A stretch of DNA of 64,000 nt, from assembly GCA_047967505.1 (NCBI GenBank), contig CM106539.1; one strand, given 5' to 3'. The notes beneath the pieces were generated by a model. It made no database searches. It was not told the origin of the DNA and saw only the letters and a list, made by a program, of their open reading frames with translations. How positions within the stretch are numbered: position 1 is the first letter of the stretch; every line of letters begins with the position of its first letter. Of the stretch, positions 43,561 through 56,180 are shown one piece after another. The translations under genes and the position numbers were made by a program. Origin of the DNA: Dipteris shenzhenensis (taxonomy: Eukaryota > Polypodiophyta > Polypodiopsida > Gleicheniales).

Positions 43561-44311
43561 GAGGGTTCTTACACCCATCACTGCAAGCGCTAGCTGCAGG
43601 CTAATGCAAATAACAAAAATAACAAAAGGAAAAAAGAGGAAGGACTTTCTTACCTGGAATAGTCCCGCTCGGTGTTTTGTGGATTGGCCCTACAAAAGAG
43701 AGGAAACATACCATTTTTCAAATAACTAGTTAGAGGAAGGAGGAGTTTAGAGAAGCAACTTCTCAAAGGGATTGGATTGAGGAGACAAGCATAAGCCTAC
43801 AAACAAGGAGAAAGCATAAGCCTACAAACAAGGAGAAAGAGGAGGAAGAGAAATACCAAAAATAGAAGAGGTGAGTCTTCTTTCTTTCACAAATTTAAAC
43901 ACAGTATTAGATAAAGTGGGACGAGAGTTGCATTTTGGGAATTTCGAAATTGGGTGGATTTCATTAAAATTGGGAAAGGCTTCATTAAATTTGGGAAAAT
44001 TTCCATTGATTGTGGGAATTTTACCAATATTGAATAAGCTAATATTTGGAATTCCAATGATTATGAAAAACTTCATTGGTTGTGAAACAGTTCATTGCGT
44101 ATAAAAACCGGAACAAAGAATTTGTGGCAGAGTTTGAAAATCATGTATTTGGTGGTGTTAATAAACACTTTCTAGGGACAACATGTATATTTTACTTGAG
44201 GTGTTAATAAACACCAGTTGGTGGTGTTAACAAACACCATGCATAGTGAGTTCCACTAGAAACAAAGCAGTTGTTGGTGAAGGTCAGCTTCTGAAAATTG
44301 TCATATTAATA
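43561..44311. other. Outer-element leader remnant and filler
   Basis: 43561-43870 matches the leader of the inner element in reverse (hairpin arm GCGCTAGCTGCAG at about 43590, CCCGCTCGGTG at about 43669). 43880-44100 is AT-rich with loosely repeated ATTGGGAAA-type words. 44151-44245 holds three near-palindromes of the form GGTGTTAATAAACACC. No gene is seen; the region marks a deletion that removed the first transposase exons. Confidence 0.5.
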
Positions 44312-44834
44312 GGCAGCGATCAAGGCAGACATTGCCTCTTTTCAAACACCGACAGGGTACATGCATTGCTTGAAAGGAGCATTTTCAAAGGACAATAAGC
44401 ATAGTGGCCTCAAGTCCCATGATTGGCACAAGGTCTTACAGGTATTCTAAGTAGAATTAGTGTACCGATAATAGTGATGCGTTAGCGTAATTATTATTAT
44501 GTTATATTGTTGACATGATTTCATTGTTGCTTTGATAGTTCATCCTTCCAATTACAATAAAAGGGTGCTTACAAGAAGATGTTAGAAATGCTATATTCAA
44601 GATCTTTGGTATTGTGAGGTATGCTTACTATCAATTCGCATTATGTATTTTCTTCATGGACATGTGAAATAGGTAGATATCTCAAATATCTTACATATGC
44701 ATGGACATGTGAAATAGGTGGATATCTATAAAAGAGATCTCTATATCGAGCATCGAGAAGGCTAGGGTGGAATCCATCGAAGCCGTATGCTTGCTTGAGA
44801 AGCACTTTCCCTCAAGCATTATGACAACTCAAGT
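44312..44834 (+). pseudogene. TNP2-type transposase of outer element, part 1
   Basis: Begins in the middle of the fourth exon (AIKADIASFQT-equivalent region) and continues through the splice donor at about 44440, the short fifth exon (about 44540-44620) and the start of the DUF4218 exon (ESIEAVCLLEKHF). It is cut at 44834 by the inner element; the sequence resumes at 58609 after the AGT duplication. A small duplication of the intron end with CATGGACATGTGAAATAGGT (about 44655 and 44700) is also present. Confidence 0.85.
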
Positions 44835-44861
44835 CACTACTACACACGCATCCTATTGCGA
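44835..44861 (+). repeat. Inner CACTA-1 left terminus
   Basis: CACTACTACACACGCATCC and the next bases match the outer element terminus at 60498-60524 in reverse complement, and in degenerate form the end at 2859-2885. Confidence 0.93.
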
Positions 44862-44930
44862 CGTTTACATACCGACGATTAGCGCCCGCTTAGCGTTAAT
44901 CGTCGGTATAAAAATCGGGTGTCGTAAATC

Positions 44931-45073
44931 GTCGCTATATAGCGACTTTTAAAAAGCGTCGCTATATAGCGACGTTAGTAATGGTCGCTATATAGCGACT
45001 CTGAAAGGTCGCTATATAGCGACTTTTACTAAAGTCGCTATATAGCGACTTTTAAAGGTCGCTATATAGCGAC
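44931..45073. repeat. Subterminal palindromes, left end of inner CACTA-1
   Basis: Six perfect or near-perfect copies of GTCGCTATATAGCGAC spaced about 25-30 bp apart, the first at 44931-44946 and the last at 45058-45073. They are candidate binding sites for the element-encoded Ptta/TNPA-like protein. The stretch 45074-45273 after them holds a T-rich tract and the transposase 3' UTR. Confidence 0.92.
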
Positions 45074-45273
45074 ACTGAGACTATATTATAGCGACGTTTT
45101 ACAGAGAGGTTTTTTTTTTTTTTTAAGCCTTAAAATTTATTTTCTTCCAATGACAAAATTTTTTAAATTTTCATACATGTTTGAGCTCATAGAGAAATAA
45201 AAAATGAGAGCATGTACATCAAGCCTTTGAAGCTCATATATTCATGTCCAAGTTGGAGATGAGAAAAATCAAA

Positions 45274-48200
45274 TTAAATAAGAGCATTTACATCAACTGT
45301 TTCATCTTGAGCCAAGTCTAAGGCGCCAAGCAAGTCTATCTCCAACTCTATACCGAGTTGATCTCCTATATCATCATCGTACTCTAGCATCGTACGTTCA
45401 CATAAAAGTATTTGATCATCTTCTTCAATTAAGCTTAAGTGTGGTGATCGATCTTGACGATTGTTGTCTTCCTCGTCAATATCGTGATCTCCATCCTCCT
45501 CCCGTGCGATGTCATTATGCGCATCTTCCTCTTGCCTCATATGGTGATCTACATCTTCTTCGCTAGATTCATCAATTGGATCCGGATTTGGTAGTGGCAT
45601 CTCCATATCCACATCTCGATCTTCAAAAATCTGCTTACTTCGTGGTGCAACTTGGATCACGTACCACCATCTTGGATCAGAACGATCCGGATGAAAAACC
45701 ACCTATATTGAAGATGAAAAATCACGTGCCAAATGTCGTCAATTATATATATATCAATGGACTTAAAAAACGAAAGCTTCGACTAATTAAATCATTAGTA
45801 TGCACCTGCTCACAGTGCTCGGGAAGAACAAAAGTATCACTTTCATCGGTCCAATGTTTGGTGGAGTCTATTGCAAAGAGACCGCTACCATCTTTTCTCA
45901 CAGTTGCATGGGGACCGTTGTAAGTAGTTCTAAACCATTTTACATCAAGAATGAAAATAGTAAATCGTCTGAAATCAATTTCATAGATGTCGCGTATGGT
46001 TCCACAATAATCCAACTGTGAGGAGAGAAGATTGGTATCCGAAGCACTTGCTCGGCTATCTTGTGTGAAGTTAGCCATGACTCCACAATCATACGTGACT
46101 CTCTTTGAATCGATGCGTTCTATGCGAAAATGTCGTCCATATGACCATAATGCACTGTACTTTTTGTACTGTAAAAGAGCATCATTAAAACAATGAAGAT
46201 GCACCTATTTTATAGCATATATTGCCACAAATAATTACTTAATTACATCAAGAGATAAGAAACTTACATGCACCATACATCCAGATGATAACTCCCGCTC
46301 GCGCTCGTTTATTGTCTCTCCATCACGTTCGGCTTTACGTATAGCTAGTTGTAGCCAATCAAGTGACATGTGAGTAGGGAGAAGAGCCAGATCTCGTGGA
46401 TATGGTTGTGATCGCCTGTACATTACTCTGAATCTCGTCCTTGCATTTATTCTTTCTGCTTTGGCCACTTCATATCTCTCAATCCACTTCTGCATCTCAG
46501 GGCTATTGAGGATACAAAACTTATTGAATTTCTCCATTTGCTCTTCGTTCATCTTTCTTTCAATCCCTTTTCCTTGGGGGACCTCGCCAATGATGCGATC
46601 ATCATCCTTGTTGTGCCAAGCTTGCGGCATATCAGGATCCGTGGATGCAAGAAACTCTGTGATATATACTAATGACTCTTGCACAAGCCATCCCTCTGCC
46701 ATGCTTGCTTCTGGTCTTGCTCTTTGTCTTACAAACCCCTTTAAAGTTTTCATAAACCGCTCGAGAAAAAACATCCATCGATTATGAACGGTACCTGCTA
46801 TAGCCACCTCATCAACTATGTGCACAAGCAAGTGGACTTGAGTTGTCATAATTCTTGAGGGAAAGTGCTTCTCAAGCAAGCATACGGCTTCGATGGATTC
46901 CACCCTAGCCTTCTCGATGCTCGATATAGAGATCTCTTTTTGAGATATCCACCTGTTTCACATGTCCATGCATATGTAAGATATTTGAGATATCCACCTA
47001 TTTCACATGTCCATGAAGAAAATAGATAATGCGAATTGATAGTAAGCATACCTCACAATACCACAGATCTTGAATATAGCATTTCTAACATCTTCTTGTA
47101 AGCACCCTTTTATTGTAATTGGAAGGATGAACTATCAAAGCAACAATGAAATCATGTCAACAATATAACATAATAATAATTACGCTAATGCATCACTATT
47201 ATCGGTACACTAATTCTACTTAGAATACCTGTAAGACCTTGTGCCAATCATGGGACTTGAGGCCACTAAGCTTATTGTCCTTTGAAAATGCTCCTTTCAA
47301 GCAACGCATGTACCCTGTCGGTGTTTGAAAAGAGGCAATGTCTGCCTTGATCGCTGCCTCCTCCCTCGTAGAGAGGATCCACGTTGCTTTCGGGAGGACA
47401 ACTTTTCCTGAAGCATGCACTTGGGGCCACAAACGAGACATCCTATTCATAGCACGCAAGTCTTCTCGCACTCCTCTCGAGTCCTTGGAACCAACCAAGT
47501 GTGCCCAAATGGTAGCCCCCACATTCTTAAAGATATGCATTGGATCCAAGAGATGATTGATTTGTAACTGACCCCAATAAGGAAGCTCGTGAAAGATCGA
47601 TAGCCTCTTCATACCAGGAGGAGGTTCCTCTCCATTCTCCCTCCAAGCTTGAATCCAATCACTTGCTTTTAAATATGATGGTGGTGGATCAAGCTGACCT
47701 CCACGTGCGAGATGGTCGAGCGGAAGGTATCGAGCATGACCTTCATAAACATTTTTCCTCATGTGTTTGGAGTAGCGTGCAAGCGATTTCAGAGCGGGTC
47801 CACAAACAGGACAAGCATGGTACCCACTTGTAGCAAGCCCTGCACGCGTGCATGAATATGTTAGTACAAGACATGCGTGCAAGACATGCGTGCAAAAGAG
47901 AGTAAAAAAAGCATAATCCCTCATTGTACATGTAAAGACATAACCACGTACCTGCGCACTCTCCATATCCTGGGTAGTCATGCATGGTCCACATCAAGAT
48001 ACCCCTGACGGAAATATCATTGGTATGCCTAGGAGCTCTGGAAATATCAAAGACCTGCACTCCTCTCCATAATATCTGTAACTCCTCTATCAAAGGTGCC
48101 ATGTACACGTCCATGTTTCTTGCCTTGTACTTTCCTGGCACAAGTAGTGCAAGCATGAGGTGTCCCTTTTTTATTGTTAGCCATGGTGGGATATTGTAAT

Positions 48201-49350
48201 TCACCACGACTATGGGCCATGTCGACCAAGATGTCGAGCGTAACCCGAAAGGATTCACGCCGTCCATGGCTAGCCCAAGATGTAAGTTGCGTGGCTCTCT
48301 CGCAAAGTCCGGCCACTGATTATCTATGTGCTTCCAAGCCGCACAATCTGCGGGAATCCTCAATGTGTGATCAGTGGACCGATGAGATGCATGCCATGTC
48401 ATCAACTCCGCTATGGTTTTGCATCGAAACATGTGTTGTATTCTTGCAATGATGGGAAAGTGTCTTAAGACCTTTACCGGTATCCTCTCACCCTGCAAGT
48501 CATCTCTATATCGTTGTTCCCCACACTTTGGACAACTAGCCAAATCTCCATGCTCACGACGAAAGAGAATACAATCATTACGGCAAGCATGGATGGTATC
48601 ATAATCCATACCCACCATTGTTAGCATCTTTTTTGCTTCATCTCTTGATGCGGGCATGGTATTTGGTGCAGGCAACATCTTTTGGAGCAACCTATGACAA
48701 AGACACTATCCAAATGATGATTCTCAAAACAAACAATATCCAAATAATGAGTCAATCAAATTAATGCAAGGGCTAACCTCATTAAGGTCGAGACACTTGT
48801 ATCCGACCACCCATACTGTACTTGTAGATTCAAGATTGAGAGACAAGCACGTAGTTTAGACATCCTGGCACCCTCGTACAATTGTGTTGATTGCAACTCT
48901 CGCATTTTCACCTCAGACTCTGACATCACGTGTACGTGGGATGTAGTGCCCCTAAAAATGGAATCCATCATGTCGACCATACCCTCGTCGTCATCTGGGA
49001 GACTATAGTCTTGTTGAAAGTGAGAAGGTATATGTGTACCCTCGTCACCCTCGTCATCCTGTCATAAGCTCATTCGTGTAAATAGAAGATCTTCTAATTC
49101 CGGGTATACAATAAGATTGCGAACTTAAATAGCTTTGACTTACCGATGATCCATCAACATGTGCAACACCAACGGGGGGTACTGGTTCCGGCTCCTCCCC
49201 ATACATCCGCAAGTGGCGCATGATAATACGACGTTGATGTCGTACTTCTCGCTTGCAATGAGTGCAATGACAATATAACCTCTCCGTAAGCCACTTCATG
49301 CTCCCGGGCGTTGGCGCATCATCGGATGAGCTTCCACTCGTCCCTTCCAT
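45274..49350 (-). CDS. TNP2-type CACTA transposase, intact, eight exons
   Basis: Catalyses excision and insertion of the element (family role). Exons inferred from GT/AG boundaries and frame: 49350-49144, 49058-48778, 48691-47952, 47839-47229, 47131-47052, 46952-46268, 46204-45806, 45702-45274; they join in phase to 3432 nt, 1143 codons. Features: N-terminal C-x-C-x-x-C (YCHCTHCK); the TNP2 core (residues about 165-620) with LGLAMDGVNPFGL, MHDYPGYGECAG, HACPVCGP and NHLLDPMHIFKNVGAT; DUF4218 (about 660-860, FMKTLKGFVRQRARPEAS); DUF4216 (about 870-1000, VKWFRTTYNGPHA); and an Asp/Glu-rich tail. It is transcribed toward the left end, head to head with the Ptta gene. No stop or frameshift is seen, unlike the three other family copies in the window. 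Confidence 0.88.
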
Positions 49351-50190
49351 CTACACTTATAAAACCAAAACATAAGCATGAAGAGGAGATGTACACAATT
49401 ATGAGCATAGCATGTTTAATTTGAGCTTCTCTTGAGGCTATATAAAAAGAATGACATCGCTATATAGTAAGGATTGAAACAAAAAATCCTATATAGTAAA
49501 GCTATGTAGTAAGAGGAGATATTGACAATTATAGGCATAGCATGTTTGAGTCACAAGAGGCCTCATTAAAAAACAAACAGTAAGCGTTGTTGAAAGCGTC
49601 GCTATATAGCGACGTTTTCAATTAAAAACGTCGCTATATAGCGACGCTGTGGGTTAAAACCCGAAACGGCGAAACCCGCGGCGTTTTACTCAAAGCTTTC
49701 CTAATCTCTAAACTAAGCTCTCCAAAATCTCCTCCCACCTATTTTCACTGACCTCCCATCTATTCCAAGCAACCTCCTACCCTATTTCCCACTCCTCACC
49801 CTCCTCCTACCTCTTGTGCACCCTCTCTCTCTCCTTTTTCCCTCTTTGGTTTCCAGAAAGAAAGTTCTTCAAAAGGTGAGTTTTTTTCAACAATGTAGGT
49901 TGTTTGTTTGTTAGCTTTGGTTTTGTGAGTGTTTCTACTTGTATTGCTAAAGTTTTAAACTAGTTTTCATGCTTGATTAGAAAGGATTCAAACAAAAAAC
50001 GAAATTTCAAGAAAGAAAGAAAGAAACTCACCTCTTCTTTCTGTATTTCTCTTCCTTCTCTTTCTGCTCTTCTCCTCAATCTCCTCCTTTCCTTGTCTCC
50101 TCAATCTTCTCTTTCCTTGTCTCCTTTCAAGAAGTTGCTTTTGTGATCTCCTCTTTCCACTAACATCTTATTTGAAAAAATGGGTTGTTT
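49351..50190. promoter_or_regulatory. Divergent promoter region of inner CACTA-1
   Basis: Intergenic DNA between the transposase start (49350) and the Ptta leader. It contains two GTCGCTATATAGCGAC palindromes (49598-49613 and 49630-49645), the only copies outside the termini. A probable leader exon ends with a GTGAG donor near 49876. The rest is AT- and pyrimidine-rich and shows no gene. Confidence 0.6.
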
Positions 50191-50277
50191 TCTCTCTTTT
50201 GTAGGGCCAGTCCACTACACCGAGCGGGACATAGTCTCTCTTTTGTGGGCCCAGTCCACTACACCGAGCGGGACATA
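50191..50277 (+). repeat. 44-bp tandem duplication of a leader exon end
   Basis: Units 50191-50234 and 50235-50277 both contain TCTCTCTTTTGTGGG-like acceptor sequence followed by CCAGTCCACTACACCGAGCG. In the first copy the acceptor is TTGTAG, in the second TTGTGG, so splicing should use the first. A GTAAGT donor follows at 50287. The outer element has a single unit (about 43660-43705). Confidence 0.75.
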
Positions 50278-50336
50278 CTTTTACAGGTAAGTGCTTCCTC
50301 TTCTTTCCATTTAAGCTTTTTGTTATTTGCATTTGC

Positions 50337-50367
50337 CTGCAGCTAGCGCCTTAAGCGCTAGCTGCAG
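50337..50367. repeat. 31-bp perfect hairpin at intron start
   Basis: Arms CTGCAGCTAGCGC and GCGCTAGCTGCAG (13 bp each) around a 5-base loop, just downstream of the leader donor. The outer element keeps only one arm. Confidence 0.8.
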
Positions 50368-50539
50368 TGATGGGCGTAGGAACCCTCTCTTCCCCCTTCT
50401 CTTTTTCTCATTTTCCCCCTTCTCTTTTTTCCCTCTTCTCTTATTCTCTCTTTCCCCCTCTCTCTTTTCCCTTCTCTCTTTCCTTTCCCCCTTATTCTCT
50501 ATTTCCGCATCCCTCTTATTCTCTTATGCTTATGCTTCT

Positions 50540-53500
50540 CTCATTCCGCATAAGCTCCTCCTCTATTTCCGCATGAGCATAAGCATGAGCTTATGCTTAT
50601 GCTTATGCATAAGCATAAGCATAAGCATAAGCTCATGCTTATGCTCATTCATGAGCATGAGCTTATGCGTAAGTTTCCACAAGAGCTTATGCGGAAATAG
50701 AGAATGAGAGAAGCATATGCTTCTCTCATTCTCTTTTTCCGCATAAGCTCCTTCTCTCATTCCGCATAAGCTCCTTCTCTATTTCCGCATGAGCATAAGC
50801 ATGAGCTTATGCTTATGCTTATGCTTATGCTTATGCATAAGCATAGCATAAGCTCATGCTTATGCTCATTCTTCCGCATAAGCTCCTTCTCTCATTCTTC
50901 CGCATAAGCTCCTTCTCTCATTCCGCATAAGCTCCTTCTCTATTTCCGCATGAGCATAAGCATGAGCTTATGCTTATGCTTATGCTTATGCTTATGCATA
51001 AGCATAAGCATAAGCTCATGCTTATGCTCATGCGGAAATAGAGAAGGAGCTTATGCGGAATGAGAGAAGGAGCTTGTCATGAGCTTATGCGCAAGTTTCC
51101 GCAAGAGCTTATGCGCAAGTTTCCGCAAGTGCTCCTTCTCTTTTTCCGCATAAGCTCCTTCTCTCATTCCGCATAAGCTCCTTCTCTATTTCCGCATGAG
51201 CATAAGCATGAGCTTATGCTTATGCTTATGCTTATGCTTATGCATAAGCATAAGCATAAGCTCATGCTTATGCTCATTCATGAGCATGAGCTTATGCGTA
51301 AGTTTCCGCAAGAGCTTATCCGCAAGTTTCCGCAAGTGCTCCTTCTCTTTTTCCGCATAAGCTCCCTCTCTTTTTCCGCATGAGCATAAGCATGAGCTTA
51401 TGCTTATGCTTATGCATAAGCATAAGCATAAGCTCATGCTTATGCTCATTCTTCCGCATGAGCTTATGCGTAAGTTTCCGCAAGAGCTTATGCGGAAATA
51501 GAGAATGAGAGAAGCATATGCTTCTCTCATTCTCTTTTTCCGCATAAGCTCCTTCTCTCATTCCGCATAAGCTCCTTCTCTATTTCCGCATGAGCATAAG
51601 CATGAGCTCATGCTTATGCTCATGCGGAAATAGAGAAGGAGCTTATGCGGAATGAGAGAAGGAGCTTGTCATGAGCTTATGCGCAAGTTTCCGCAAGAGC
51701 TTATGCGTAAGTTTCCGCAAGTGCTCCTTCTCTTTTTCCGCATAAGCTCCTTCTCTTTTTGCGCATAAGCTCCTTCTCTCATTCCGCATAAGCTCCTTCG
51801 CAAGTTTCCGCATGAGCATAAGCATGAGCTTATGCATGAGCTTATGCTTATGCTTATGCATAAGCATAAGCATAAGCTCATGCTTATGCTCATTCATGCT
51901 TATGCTTATGCTCATGCTTATGCTCATGCTTATGCTCCTTCTCTATTTCCGCATGAGCATAAGCATGAGTTTCCGCAAGTTTCCGCAAGTTTCCGCAAGC
52001 ATAAGCATAAGCATAAGCATAAGCTATCCGCAAGTTTCCGCAAGAGCTTATCCGCAAGATTCCGCAAGTGCTCCTTCTCTCTTTTCGCATAAGCTCCTTC
52101 TCTATTTCCGCATGAGCATAAGCATGAGCTTATGCTTATGCTTATGCTTATGCTTATGCATAAGCATAAGCATAAGCTTATGCTTATGCTTATTCTTCCG
52201 CATGAGCTTATGCGTAAGTTTCCGCAAGAGCTTATGCGGAAATAGAGAATGAGAGAAGCATATGCTTCTCTCATTCTCTTTTTCCGCATAAGCTCCTTCT
52301 CTCATTCCGCATAAGCTCCTTCTCTATTTTCGCATGAGCATAAGCATGAGCTTATGCTTATGCTTATGCTTATGCTTATGCATAAGCATAAGCATAAGCT
52401 CATGCTTATGCTCATTCATGAGCATGAGCTTATGCGTAAGTTTCCGCAAGAGCTTATCCGCAAGTTTCCGCAAGTGCTCCTTCTCTTTTTCCGCATAAGC
52501 TCCCTCTCTTTTTCCGCATGAGCATAAGCATGAGCTTATGCTTATGCTTATGCATAAGCATAAGCATAAGCTCATGCTTATGCTCATTCTTCCGCATGAG
52601 CTTATGCGTAAGTTTCCGCAAGAGCTTATGCGGAAATAGAGAATGAGAGAAGCATATGCTTCTCTCATTCTCTTTTTCCGCATAAGCTCCTTCTCTCATT
52701 CCGCATAAGCTCCTTCTCTCATTCGCATAAGCTCCTTCTCTCATTCCGCATAAGCTCCTTCTCTATTTCCGCATGAGCATAAGCATGAGCTTATGCTTAT
52801 GCTTATGCATAAGCATAAGCTCATGCTTATGCTCATGCGGAAATAGAGAAGGAGCTTATGCGGAATGAGAGAAGGAGCTTGTCATGAGCTTATGCGCAAG
52901 TTTCCGCAAGTGCTCCTTCTCTTTTTCCGCATAAGCTCCTTCTCTTTTTGCGCATAAGCTCCTTCTCTCATTCCGCATAAGCTTCTTCGCAAGTTTCCGC
53001 ATGAGCATAAGCATGAGCTTATGCATGAGCTTATGCTTATGCTTATGCATAAGCATAAGCATAAGCTCATGCTTATGCTCATTCATGCTTATGCTTATGC
53101 TTATGCTTATGCTCATGCTTATGCTCCTTCTCTATTTCTGCATGAGCATAAGCATGAGTTTCCGCAAGTTTCCGCAAGTTTCCGCAAGCATAAGCATAAG
53201 CATAAGCATAAGCTATCCGCAAGTTTCCGCAAGAGCTTATCCGCAAGTTTCCGCAAGTGCTCCTTCTCTCTTTCCGCATAAGCTCCTTCTCTATTTCCGC
53301 ATGAGCATAAGCATGAGCTTATGCTTATGCTTATGCTTATGCTTATGCTTATGCATAAGCATAAGCATAAGCTCATGCTTATGCTCATTCTTCCGCATGA
53401 GCTTATGCGTAAGTTTCCGCAAGAGCTTATGCGGAAATAGAGAATGAGAGAAGCATATGCTTCTCTCATTCTCTTTTTCCGCATAAGCTCCTTCTCTCAT

Positions 53501-56180
53501 TCCGCATAAGCTCCTTCTCTATTTCCGCATGAGCATAAGCATGAGCTTATGCTTATGCTTATGCATAAGCATAAGCATAAGCTCATGCTTATGCTCATTC
53601 ATGAGCATGAGCTTATGCGTAAGTTTCCGCAAGAGCTTATCCGCAAGTTTCCGCAAGTGCTCCTTCTCTTTTTCCGCATAAGCTCCCTCTCTTTTTCCGC
53701 ATGAGCATAAGCATGAGCTTATGCTTATGCTTATGCATAAGCATAAGCATAAGCTCATGCTTATGCTCATTCTTCCGCATGAGCTTATGCGTAAGTTTCC
53801 GCAAGAGCTTATGCGGAAATAGAGAATGAGAGAAGCATATGCTTCTCTCATTCTCTTTTTCCGCATAAGCTCCTTCTCTCATTCCGCATAAGCTCCTTCT
53901 CTATTTCCGCATGAGCATAAGCATGAGCTCATGCTTATGCTTATGCATAAGCATAAGCATAAGCTCATGCTTATGCTTATGCATAAGCATAAGCATAAGC
54001 ATAAGCTCATGCTTATGCTTATGCATAAGCATAAGCATGAGCTCATGCTTATGCTCATGCGGAAATAGAGAAGGAGCTTATGCGGAATGAGAGAAGGAGC
54101 TTGTCATGAGCTTATGCGCAAGTTTCCGCAAGAGCTTATGCGCAAGTTTCCGCAAGTGCTCCTTCTCTTTTTCCGCATAAGCTCCTTCTCTTTTTGCGCA
54201 TAAGCTCCTTCTCTCATTCCGCATAAGCTCCTTCGCAAGTTTCCGCATGAGCATAAGCATGAGCTTATGCATGAGCTTATGCTTATGCTTATGCATAAGC
54301 ATAAGCATAAGCTCATGCTTATGCTCATTCATGCTTATGCTTATGCTCATGCTTATGCTCCTTCTCTATTTCCGCATGAGCATAAGCATGAGTTTCCGCA
54401 AGTTTCCGCAAGTTTCCGCAAGCATAAGCATAAGCATAAGCATAAGCTATCCGCAAGTTTCCGCAAGAGCTTATCCGCAAGTTTCCGCAAGTGCTCCTTC
54501 TCTCTTTCCGCATAAGCTCCTTCTCTATTTCCGCATGAGCATAAGCATGAGCTTATGCTTATGCTTATGCTTATGCTTATGCATAAGCATAAGCATAAGC
54601 TCATGCTTATGCTCATTCTTCCGCATGAGCTTATGCGTAAGTTTCCGCAAGAGCTTATGCGGAAATAGAGAATGAGAGAAGCATATGCTTCTCTCATTCT
54701 CTTTTTCCGCATAAGCTCCTTCTCTCATTCCGCATAAGCTCCTTCTCTATTTCCGCATGAGCATAAGCATGAGCTTATGCTTATGCTCATTCATGAGCAT
54801 GAGCTTATGCGTAAGTTTCCGCAAGAGCTTATCCGCAAGTTTCCGCAAGTGCTCCTTCTCTTTTTCCGCATAAGCTCCCTCTCTTTTTCCGCATGAGCAT
54901 AAGCATGAGCTTATGCTTATGCTTATGCATAAGCATAAGCATAAGCTCATGCTTATGCTCATTCTTCCGCATGAGCTTATGCGTAAGTTTCCGCAAGAGC
55001 TTATGCGGAAATAGAGAATGAGAGAAGCATATGCTTCTCTCATTCTCTTTTTCCGCATAAGCTCCTTCTCTCATTCCGCATAAGCTCCTTCTCTCATTCC
55101 GCATAAGCTCCTTCTCTATTTCCGCATGAGCATAAGCATGAGCTTATGCTTATGCTTATGCTTATGCTTATGCATAAGCATAAGCATAAGCTCATGCTTA
55201 TGCTTATGCATAAGCATAAGCATAAGCTCATGCTTATGCTCATGCGGAAATAGAGAAGGAGCTTATGCGGAATGAGAGAAGGAGCTTGTCATGAGCTTAT
55301 GCGCAAGTTTCCGCAAGTGCTCCTTCTCTTTTTCCGCATAAGCTCCTTCTCTTTTTGCGCATAAGCTCCTTCTCTCATTCCGCATAAGCTCCTTCGCAAG
55401 TTTCCGCATGAGCATAAGCATGAGCTTATGCATGAGCTTATGCTTATGCTTATGCATAAGCATAAGCATAAGCTCATGCTTATGCTCATTCATGCTTATG
55501 CTTATGCTTCTCTCATTCTCTTTTTTCGCATAAGCTCCTTCTCTTATTTCGCATGCAATTTTCCGCAAGTTTCCGCATGAGCTCCTTCTCTTATTCCGCA
55601 TAAGCTCATGACAAGCTCCTTCTCTCATTCCGCATAAGCTCCTTCTCTATTTCCGCATGAGCATAAGCATGAGCTTATGCTTATTCATGAGCATGAGCTT
55701 ATGCGGAAGTTTCCGCAGGAGCTTATGCGGAAATAGAGAATGAGAGAAGCATATGCGGATCTCATTCTCTTTTTCCGCATAAGCTCTTTCTCTCTTTCCG
55801 CATAAGCTCTTTCTCTTTCTCTTTTGCGTGAGCATATGCGGAAATAGAGAATGAGAGAAGCTTATGCTTCTCTCCTCCTCTATTTTCGCATATGCGGAAA
55901 CATGAGCATAAGCTCATGCTCACCCATGAGCATAAGCATAAGCTCATGCGGAAAAAGAGAAGGAGCTTATGCGAAAATAGAGAATGAGAGATGCTTCTCT
56001 CCTTCTCTTTTTCTGCATAAGCTCCTTCTCTTTTTCCGCATGAGCATAAGCATGCGGAAACTCATCCTTCTCATGCTTATGCTCATGCATGTGCATGAGC
56101 TTATGCTTAAGTTTCCGCATAAGCTCATGCGTGAGCTTATGCGGAAATAGAGAATGAGAGAAGCATAAGCTCATTCTCTA
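50540..56180. repeat. 5.6-kb inverted-hexamer array in the Ptta leader intron
   Basis: The array consists of (GCTTAT)n runs followed by (GCATAA)n runs, giving repeated hairpins of the form GCTTATGCATAAGC, interspersed with TTTCCGCAAG and CATTCCGCATAAGCTCCTT words. A higher-order period of about 1.2 kb is visible: matching segments begin near 51186, 52324, 53519 and 54747. It lies between the leader donor at 50287 and the acceptor at 56475, so it should be removed by splicing. The long apparent frames on both strands (Leu-Cys, Lys-His, Ile-Ser dipeptide runs) are consequences of the hexamer and are not genes. Confidence 0.92.

Noticed and set aside
42620-43580. Long frames in purine-only DNA (Lys/Glu/Arg-rich on plus, Phe/Ser/Leu-rich on minus)
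   Set aside because: Compositional artefacts of a low-complexity tract that matches the leader intron of the related element.
50540-56180. Dozens of overlapping open frames on both strands (Leu-Cys, Lys-His, Ile-Ser, Ala-Tyr dipeptide runs)
   Set aside because: They follow mechanically from the hexamer repeat, which contains no stop in several frames. They lie in an intron of the Ptta gene and have no start context or domain.
50540-56180. Telomere-like or CRISPR-like array
   Set aside because: The hexamer GCTTAT is not a known telomere repeat, the arms alternate in orientation, and there are no unique spacers of constant length.
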